Source: Pegoplata infirma (taxonomy: Eukaryota; Arthropoda; Insecta; Diptera; Anthomyiidae). From it: a DNA stretch of 64,000 nucleotides. The stretch covers positions 284,785,530 to 284,849,529 of the forward strand of contig OY992536.1 in assembly GCA_963921195.1 (NCBI GenBank). Reading direction: 5' to 3'. Every line of letters begins with the position of its first letter. Position 1 is the first letter of the stretch. Shown piece after piece: positions 55,922-64,000 of this stretch. The notes under the pieces were generated by a model, which did not search any database, was not told the DNA's origin, and saw nothing but the letters and a program-made list of their open reading frames with translations. A program made the position numbers and the translations under genes.

Positions 55922-56543
55922 AACAAGTAAGAGTGTTAAGTTCGGCTATGCCGAATCTTTTATACCCTCCAACATGCACAAAAAAAATTGCAGGGGCGTT
56001 TTTTTTGGGGGGGGGGGGGGGTTGGAAGTGGTAATATGTGTTGAAAAATTCATTCTTATGCTTTTTGCACTAAAGAAATACAAGTTAATCATTATTTAAA
56101 AAAAAAATTATTCCACTCCCATAAAAGGGGGCGGACCGAAAAACGACATTATCTAATTCTCTGGGTCCAAATGCAGGGCTTTGAACTTCTTGTAGCATAA
56201 AAATGTTGCATTTGTTATACAAAAAATGATGTAAAAAAGTATCTTTCATGGGTTGGTTTACTTCTTCAAGGGGTAACTTTTTCCCCTGGTCCGATTTTGC
56301 TCATTTACGAACTTAAGTTGCCTAGGAATATAAGACATATACGTGCCAAATGTCGGGAGTCTAGCTCTTTAATTTTGGACTGCATCGTGTTAACTGCAGA
56401 CGGACAGACGGACGGATGTCTTAGAATCGATCACTGACCATAAATATAAGTATATAATTTATTGGGTCCTAGACCGATATTTTGTACGTTACACACGGAA
56501 TGACAAGTGATTATCCCCCATACTGTAGTTGGAGGGTATAAAA
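55922..56543 (-). mobile_element. INE-1-like element, copy 10 (third subtype)
   Basis: Minus-strand order: TTTTTATACCCTCCAACTAC, CATTCCGTGTGTAACG, CATCCGTCCGTCTGTCCGTC core, AAAATTAAAGAGCTAGACTC, then GATTCGGCATAGCCGAAC and CTTACTTGTTT. A 15-base G run lies at 56007-56021. Matches copy 7 throughout. Confidence 0.82.
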
Positions 56544-58513
56544 AACTGCTTTGGCAAGTACACCCAATTATGGAATGAAATAATTTCATAGGGTTATAAC
56601 CATATAAGGGCTCGAAAATTTTCAAGAAATTTTTCACAGACACAAACATGAGTCCGGGCTAAACGGGGCTGTTTTTTTATTTATTGTTTATTATAAATAG
56701 TTTTTGCGACAGACTTCAACGTCAAAAATGAAAATAAAGATTCCTTAGGAGAGAATTTTAGAAATGGAGACTCTTATCCTAATCCTTCTTTAATTCTGTA
56801 TTTAATATTACTGGTAATGAAGTTCCGGGCGGGCATGCTTAGTACTGAACACAACTGCAAATAAATTCTCCCAAAATAGTTTTTTCACAAACTGGTTAAT
56901 TTGTTAACTTCACTGAAACAAATTTGCATAAATTTCCTTTAAAATTTGATCGATAAAACAAAAAACACAATACTATCTTTATGACTTTCAACACCGTAAT
57001 TATGACTGTATACCAAAAAAAATCAGACTTCATTTTTATATCGCTTGAACTTGACAAAAAAGGAGTTTTTAAATTTTTTTTCCAATTTTTTTGTAGAATG
57101 TTTTTAATGTTTATTTGTGGCTGCCGTTGTAGTTGTTTGGGGATTTTTTATTTTTTTTTTGTATTTAAGTGCATGTAAATTATTCTTAATTGGTGCTTAC
57201 GATCATTTCATGTAAATGTTGAATGACCGGATTATGGGCTGTGAACAAAACAGAAATGAAGCACAAAAACCACACCAAAAAAACAAAAAAATATCAAGAA
57301 ATATACAAAATACGTATAAATACCAACTAAATGTCTGAACGACTGACTGACTGACTTAACAACAAACAAGAGGCATTAGGACCAAAACGAAACAGATCTT
57401 CACGGTAATCACAGGAAAACGATCATATGAGTATTTAAAAATGTTAAAAAAAAGTACTAAAAAATCAACTGATTTCAAAAAACTTTAAACGACTAAAACA
57501 AAAAAAAAAAATGAAGATCGTAACAATGTCAGTTCAACAAGCAAAAAAAAAACTTAAAAAAAGAAGGCAGTTAAATAAAAATGTTTTAAGGAAGCTAAAA
57601 ATAACGATCTCATCATTGAGCATTTGATGATCATTATGATTATGAACACCCATGATGTTTATTAAATACAAAATTTTACAGAAAATATTTTAAAAAATAT
57701 TTAACCAACATAATTTTAATATTTAAAACATTATTAAAATGAACAAGAAAAAAAAACTTGACCCCCCACTTTCTTAACAAATTCAAATTGTTCAAAAATT
57801 TTCTATAAAGGATTTTTTTTATGATCAAAAAACAAAGTCATTAATATATTAATGAACTTCTTTAATTTCTTTTAAGGGTAACAACACACAAAAATTAACC
57901 AAACACCAGACAGACAGAAAAACCGTCAGGTTAAAAAAAGGTTGCATATGGTTTTATACCTTTTAAAAACTCATTTTTCAACTAATTTAACAGAAACTGA
58001 AACAGTTTTATCTCATTCAAAACCATCAAAAATTCCAAAATATTTTCTGTTCTAAACATTCTTGTAGAATATGCCAGTTTTAAATAAACTCAATCAATTT
58101 TATAGTTTAAAAAAATGTTTTTGAAACTCTTTTTTTTTTTTTTGAGGAGATTTTTTTTTATGTTTATTTCAAGACATTTAACTAATCTTGAATTATTAAT
58201 CATACACAATTAAAGTAGTTTTTATATATTTTTTTCATTTTGATTTTTATAAAAAATGATGTGTTCTCATCAAATCAAAAAACTAACTTGTAGTAGAGAT
58301 GTTGAAGTTGGTCGAAACAATAAAAGGTCTCTTCTATACACGTTTTACTACTTACAATTAATTAAATTGAATACAATTTTTTATTGTCTTAAGGGGTAAT
58401 ACCTCCCGATAAAACTTACAACTTTAAGGAAAAAGTGAGTTTTGTTTCTTTAATTTAATTAATAATTTAATTTCTTTATCCAACACTATTTTTATTGTCG
58501 AATTAATGTAAAA
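56544..58513. other. Long stretch without a recognised gene or repeat
   Basis: Single-copy texture. Includes GAACGACTGACTGACTGACT near 57336 and a CAGACAGACAG near 57910. The 65-codon frame at 56981 has Cys-rich hydrophobic sequence but no splice context or family signature. Nothing else can be supported. Confidence 0.35.
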
Positions 58514-59450
58514 ACAAGTAGAAAAGTTAAATTCGACTTTGCCGAATTTATGAATACCCTCCACAATGCCTTTTTTAAAGGATAGTAAATTTTTAACGTG
58601 AAAAAATTACCAATTGTGATTAGAAATATTTTATTTTGAGTAAAAAACTCTTTTTTTGTCATTAAAAAAAAAAAAAAATTACTAATTTTTTTTTGAGTGT
58701 AAAACTTTTTTCGAGTGTAATGTTTTTTTTCACTGTAAAAATATTTCTGAGTGAATGCACAAAATATTTACTACAAAAATATTGAATACACAACATATTG
58801 AAATTTTTGTAAAAAACAACAAAATTTTTTTTGAGTGTAAAATTTTTTTCGAGTGTAATTTTTAAGTTAACAATGCTTTTAAAACTAAAAAAGTTTAAAA
58901 AGCATTGCTTTAAAACTAAACAAGTTTGAAAAGCATTGCTAAGTTACCACCAATGCTTTTAAAACTTGTTTACCACGTGGCATTTAAGATGAACAAAATC
59001 TGAAATTCGGGGTTTTGCTTATAACCACTAGACCGATTGAGCTGAAATTCAATACTAAACAGACCTGAGGAACGGCAAAGATACATGCCACGTTTCAGCA
59101 GTCTCGTTATTGTCTTTCGAAAGTTATCGTGTCTTTTATCTCGTAAATTCGCGAAAAACCCTTGCCGAAATTTACTCTTTTGCTCATAACTTTTGAACCA
59201 CAAGACCTATTTGGCTGGATTGCAATACCAACCTGACCAGGTAAATGACCAACATATATGCCAAACTTCAGTAGCCTCTGTGAAGTCTTTCAAAAGTTTG
59301 CGTGTTTTCTACGGACAGACAGGCAGACGGACGGACATCGCTAGATCGACTTAAAATCGATCGAGGATCATAAATATATATACTTTATGGGGTCTTTGAC
59401 CAATATTTCGATGTGTTACAAACGGAATGACAAACTGGAGGGCATAAAAA
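58514..59450 (-). mobile_element. INE-1-like element, copy 11
   Basis: Closest relative of copy 3 (shared GCTTATAAC/GCTCATAACTTTTGAACCAC, CCAACCTGACCAGGTAAATG and GCAAAGATAYATSYCACGTT). The core reads GACAGACAGGCAGACGGACG, unexpanded. The right hairpin is partly lost (AAACTGGAGGGCATAAAAA). Confidence 0.8.
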
Positions 59451-59966
59451 TAGATTCTATAAAAAAATACCAAAATAATACTTTTTTAATAAAAAGAGTA
59501 TACCAAATAGTATTTTTTAAAAAAAGTACCAAACTAATACTTTTTAATAAAAAGTATATACCCAAATAGTTTTTTTTTTTTTAAAAGTACCAAAATAATA
59601 CTTTTTTAACAAGTACCAAAATAGTACTTTTTTATAAAAAGTACCAAATTAATACTTTTTTTTTACTTTTTGGTACCAAATAATACTTTTTTTTTTAAGT
59701 ACCGAAATAGTACTTTTTTATAAAAAGTACCAAAATAATACTTTTTTTACAAGTAATAGTATTTTTTTTTTTTGTAAAAATACCAAAAATATTTTTTACA
59801 TTTTTTTTGGTACTTCTTTTGGTAAAAATAAATACTTTTTGTAAAAACATATTTTTTTTTTAAAAATGCTGTTTTGGTTTTTAAAATGAACTTTTAATAA
59901 AAAAGTAATGTTTTAAATTTTTGCTATAGTAAAAAGTACTTTTTTTATTGAGCACAAAAAAAAAAA

Positions 59967-60191
59967 ACAAGTAAGAAAGTTACAGTCGGTCAAGACCGAC
60001 CATGTGATACCCTACACCAGTGTTTTCCTGGGTCCCATGTCCAAACATGGACCGATTGGATCTGTCTTTTGTTAGATCTTAATTTAGTGTAGAAGACACA
60101 CACAGATCAAATTTTAGTGGAATTGGTTTATTTTTTTGTCAATAGACCGATTTAACTGAATATGGGTCGAAAATTTTATATGGGGGACTAA
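59967..60191 (-). mobile_element. INE-1-like element, copy 12 (3' part only)
   Basis: CAAGTAAGAAAGTTACAGTC and GGTCAAGACCGACCATG start it; GGACCGATTGGATCTGTC and TAGACCGATTTAACTGAA follow. It stops at the CAAAGGAAG-end element, and its remainder is absent on the other side. Confidence 0.75.
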
Positions 60192-60764
60192 CAAAGGAAG
60201 TCGCCCTGGAGTCACCCTCCGATCTTCATGAAATTTGGATATGTTGTTAAGAACGAAAATTAATTCGACACGTATTTTTTTTAGCGGCCCAAACTCATTT
60301 TTAGGGTGGGTCGATTTGTACGATTTACGCCTATTTAAACAAAATTAATATAGGCATGTGTGGTATCAGATTAAAGGTATTAAAAATACCTATCTCGTGG
60401 TATTTTTAATACCTTTAACAATGGGCCAAAGAAGTTAATATTTTTCGACTTAATAACAAAAATGCCCTAAAATTTTAGTATTTTACTCAATATGACGAAA
60501 AGGTGTGCATGTTTGGACACGTTTTTAGCACACGCAGATAGGTTTTCCAAAGACCTTTCATTTGGTATGTAACATGACTAGGTTTCTTTGCATAATATAG
60601 GAGATAAACGAAAAAAACTGAAAAATGGCCTTGTCTTCCCCCTCCTTTTTACCCCCTAAATATGAATTTAGGCCGCTAAAAAAAAATACGTGTCCCTTTA
60701 TTTTTTCTGATCTACAAAATAAAACCAATTCCATCCGCGGGTGGCACTAAGGAGACTTCCCTTG
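60192..60764. mobile_element. CAAAGGAAG-end MITE, copy 2
   Basis: CAAAGGAAGTCGCCCTGGAG and CTAAGGAGACTTCCCTTG are inverted relatives of the ends at 33459-34661, with the same AGCGGCCCAAACTCATTT and ATACGTGTCCCTTTATT blocks. The flanks are TAA (left) and TTA (right), imperfect. A central TAAAGGTATTAAAAATACC palindrome is at 60383-60415. No nested element here, so this is the compact form. Confidence 0.8.
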
Positions 60765-60818
60765 TTAGTATTTTTTTAAATAAGTACCAAAATAATACTT
60801 TTTAATAAAAAGTATATA

Positions 60819-61430
60819 CACCAATACCCCGGTTTGCGTCGTTAATTGGGACCGGAGAAACGCGACGCAAACCGAAACGACGCAAACCGAAGCACGATCT
60901 TCCATACATTTGTATTGATTTTCATTTAATTGGTTCCGAGATTCATAATTTTAGCAGAAAAATTAGATTTTTCAATAAAAAATGCAATTTTTTGTATTTT
61001 TTTTTTTTTGAAAACAGTGTTAATTAAAATAAAAATATAACAATTCATGAGAAAAACGTAAAAAACATAACAAAAACATAAAAATATTAAGATAAAAATA
61101 AAAAAATCATAGTATAAAATCAAGTATAAAAGCAAGCTTTGTATAAACATTTTCATATTAACGACGCAAATCGAAGCACTAGCGACGCAACTTCGAAGTC
61201 ATGCTACGCAAACTGAAATATAAACGGGAAATCCCCTTTTTTTGTTTTAGCTTTGTACAAACATTTTTATATCAACGACGCAAATCGAAGCACTGGCGAC
61301 GCAACTTCGAAGCCATGCGACGCAAACTGAAACCAAAACGACGCAACTTCGAAATCACAGAAATTTGAAAACGACGCAACTTTGAAACGACAAACGGCAA
61401 ACCGAAGCGACGCAAACCGGGGTATTGGTG
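60819..61430. mobile_element. TA-flanked element with CACCAATACCCCGGTTTGCG ends and CGACGCAAA repeats
   Basis: The first 20 bases match the inverted right end exactly. TA lies on both sides (60817-60818, 61431-61432). ACGACGCAAACCGAAGC-type motifs occur at least ten times (e.g. 60860-60895, 61160-61215, 61275-61420), unusually GC-rich here. The 76-codon minus-strand frame in the middle is AT-rich and unconvincing. Superfamily unassigned. Confidence 0.8.
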
Positions 61431-63014
61431 TACCAAAATAGGGGGTTTTTTTAAAGTACCAAAATAGTACTTTTTTTTAAAGTACCAAAATAATTCTTTC
61501 TTTTTTATTTTTTGGTACCAAATAATACTTTTTTTACAAGTACCAAAATATTACTTTTTTATAAAAAGTACCACAATAGTACTTTTTTATAAAAAGTATC
61601 AAAATAATACTTTTTTTTACTTTTTGGTACCAAATAATACTTTTTTTACAAGTACTTTAATAGTATTTTTTTTTATAAAAATACCAAAAATATTTTTTAC
61701 ATACTTTTTGGTACTTCTTTTGGTAAAAATACTACTATACTGTACTTTTTGTAAAAACATATTTTTTGTAAAAATGTGCTGTTTTGGTCCTTTTTATAAA
61801 TTAAAACTTTTTAAAATAAAATAAATTTAATAAAAAAGTAATGTTTATACATTTTTCTTCTCGTTCTTTATACATTTTTTTTTGCTATAATAAAAAAGTA
61901 AAAACATGTTTTTTTGTAAAAGAATGCTGTTTTGGTTTTTAAAATAAAAGAACTTTTAATAAAAAAAGTAATGTTTTGCTACTTTACAAAAAAAATATAA
62001 GAAGGTGGTTTTTGTAAAAAAAAAAATCAAAATTAGATTTTTTTTTTTATTTTTAGATTGAAAAAAAAAAAAAAAATGTCGACATCGTTTTGCTGCTTTG
62101 GAACTTTAATTTAAAAAAAGTACCAAAATAATACTTTTTTTGCAAGTACCAAAATAGTTTTTTTTTTTTAAAAGCACCAAATAATAATTTCTTTTTTACT
62201 TTTTGGTACCAAAAAATACTTTTTTTACAAGTACCAAAATAATATTTTTTTTATAAAAATACCAAAAATATTTTTTACTGCTTTTTGGTACCTCTTTTGG
62301 TAAAAATACTACTATACTGTACTTTTTGTAAAAACATATTTTTTGTAAAAATGTGCTGTTTTGGTCCTTTTTATAAATTAAAACTTTTTAAAATAAAATA
62401 AATTTAATAAAAAAGTAATGTTTTGGTACTTTATACATTTTTTTTGCTATAATAAAAAAGTATTTTTTTATCGAGCACAAATAAAAAATACAAAATATAA
62501 AAAAATCAAAAATAGTTTTGATTTTGTAAAAAATCTGAAAAGTTTTGGGGTCTTGAAAGTTTTGTTATTTTTTTTTGATTAAAAAAAAAATTACATTGTT
62601 TTGAACAAAATTTTCTAAATGCAATAGCTGAAATGTTTCATGGATCCAAAAAAGGGGCCAGTTGACTAAAATGCCAAAATTTGTCCTCTCCAACTCAGAG
62701 AGTTTTTCACCGATCTCGTTCAGGTTTGCTGTGAGAACTACTGCTGTGATAATAACTCCCATCTTTGTGTTAAATCGGATCATATCGGTTTCAAAAACGT
62801 GTTATTGATATAAAAAGCCCCATATATTATTACCAAATCGGAAAAATAAAATTCTAAGTCCCGAAAATTTTTTTCGAAATTTTATCCCTGCCAGATTTTT
62901 TTTTTCTTTTTTTGGAAATAATTTTTCAGTTTTGGTGTTAGGACTTTCATTAAAATGATTTTAGAAAAATAGAATTTAAAAATTTTGAAACAATTCAACA
63001 GACAAATAGGTCAA

Positions 63015-63165
63015 GAACAAATTTTTACTCAAAATAAAATAATTTTATTTAAAATTTTTTAAAGAATTTATTTTTACGTCGGAAAAACTGGCGTAACACC
63101 TAAAAATATCATTGTGGAAGGTATTCATGGATTTGGTCAAGTCGAATTTAACTTTTCTACTTATT
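63015..63165 (+). mobile_element. INE-1-like 3' fragment
   Basis: AAAATAAAATAATTTTATTT, CATTGTGGAAGGTATTCATG and GTCAAGTCGAATTTAACTT followed by TTCTACTTATT match the inverted start of copies 3 and 11. The 5' part is missing. Confidence 0.65.
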
Positions 63166-63169
63166 ATAT

Positions 63170-64000
63170 TTTAAAGGGCATAAAATATTTAAATTTAGAT
63201 ATTTTCAATAATACTAGATTTATTAAAAAAAATTGTTAACCATGGACACCCCCTTAACATAAATCTAGTAAGATACACCATGTTTAAGAGTTTATATATT
63301 TTTTTTTTGGTGGTGGCTACAATGTTTTATATTTGTTTCATACTGTTTTTTGTACATTTTTTAAACGTTTTTTTTATACGTTTATCTTATTTTTGTGTGT
63401 AAGGTTCTAATTGATTACACTGTAGGCCATAACAAGTGTCTAGGAAGAAATCCATCACTTTATTTCAAAAAATCAAAAAAAAAAAACTACATGTATGGAT
63501 GTTTGGTTAACAAGACATTTAAAACGGACAGACATAAAACACGTCTACAGTAGACCAAAAAGAGGCTGGTTTTTATCAACACCATATAAAAATAAACCAT
63601 TTATTTAAACGTTAAGTATTAAAAAAGAGTTTAGGAACTTTTTTTTGTTGTCTAAAATTTTTTTACACTTAAAATATTTAAACTATTTGTGTTGGATTTG
63701 TTTTGAACGCATTTTTTAAATGTTTATGTTTTTAGATAAAGTTAATAAAATTTTTAATTTATTTGAATTTAATTTTATGATTTTTAGATTTTTAACAATA
63801 TATAAGTAGTGGGTGTAGAATTTTTATTTTCTATTTTATGACATTTTAAATTTATAGAGAAATAAATCTAAATAATCATGATTTAAAACAATTTTAACTG
63901 TTTTAATTTTTATGATTCAAAATAATATTAAATTACTTAAAAAAAACTATAGAATTATGATGATAATATTATCAAATAACAGGTAGATTTTAATTTGAAA
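63170..64000. other. AT-rich DNA, no gene found
   Basis: No coding signal and no repeat shared with the rest of the window was recognised. Confidence 0.35.

Larger units (their letters stand above)
59455..62490. repeat. GGTACC/AGTACTTTTT-type repeat field
   Basis: Dozens of units like AAAGTACCAAAATAGTACTT and TTTTTGGTACCAAATAATAC follow each other with variable T-runs. Many are self-complementary around GGTACC. A block of about 250 bp (GTACTTTTTGTAAAAACATA through AATAAAAAAGTAATGTTT) recurs at about 61740 and 62320, and diverged at 59830. Three other elements split the field. Confidence 0.8.

Noticed and set aside
56981..57178. 65-codon Cys-rich hydrophobic frame
   Set aside because: No acceptor/donor pair, no signal-peptide pattern, and T-rich composition explains the hydrophobicity.

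Overview
This window is AT-rich, repeat-dominated non-coding DNA from a fly. The main evidence is a set of INE-1/DINE-1-like (Helentron-type) interspersed elements. They show the family's layout: a TATACCC... hairpin at one end, a CATTCCGTTTGTAAC block, a GATGTCCGTCCGTCTGTC core, and a terminal GTCGGTC-TTGACCGAC hairpin followed by CTTTCTTACTTGTTTT. Together with LOA-like, jockey-like and RTE retroelement remnants this points to a higher dipteran, probably a schizophoran or muscoid fly. The species cannot be fixed from the sequence alone. There is no sign of bacterial or viral gene organisation.

Only one host-gene piece is well supported: an exon at about 52970-53615 (+). It has a polypyrimidine-AG acceptor, a 5' leader, a 70-codon open frame starting at 53406 with a hydrophobic segment near its end, and a consensus GTGAGT donor. 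A possible upstream non-coding exon and promoter lies around 18030-19154. If the two belong together, the roughly 34 kb between them is one intron filled with mobile DNA. That link is inference.

Layout. 1-7140: a decayed RNase-H-bearing retroelement split by a TA-flanked DNA element, several fold-back elements, and a jockey-like RT remnant. 8857-12772: a deeply nested palindromic composite with long near-identical inverted arms, enclosing a hAT-like element that holds a 5'-truncated LOA-like retrotransposon with an intact 508-codon ORF. 12870-14643: a second jockey-like RT pseudogene. 15050-17035: an array whose nine units carry a sequence like a tRNA-Lys primer-binding site. 17061-23300: inverted duplications, fold-back elements and an RTE 3' fragment. 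23776-26260: four DNA elements nested like Russian dolls. 26900-36600: MITE-type elements with TTA or 8-bp target duplications, including an INE-1-like copy carrying three primary insertions. 38405-39065: an array of about 34 bp units made of two palindromes. 40438-45125: a dispersed element split by two INE-1-like copies, one of which contains about 2.07 kb of almost pure (GACA)n. 45571-48207: three INE-1-like copies in a row. 48382-52050: a hAT-type element with an 8-bp duplication, into which a second LOA-like element has inserted. 52970-53615: the host exon. 53900-64000: more INE-1-like copies, a low-complexity T-rich tract and a GGTACC-centred repeat field interrupted by three elements.

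The autonomous genes visible are all broken or 5'-truncated, so most families here would need enzymes supplied from elsewhere in the genome. Most boundaries were found by matching inverted ends and target duplications by eye. Family names rest on end sequence, duplication length and protein motifs, not on database searches.
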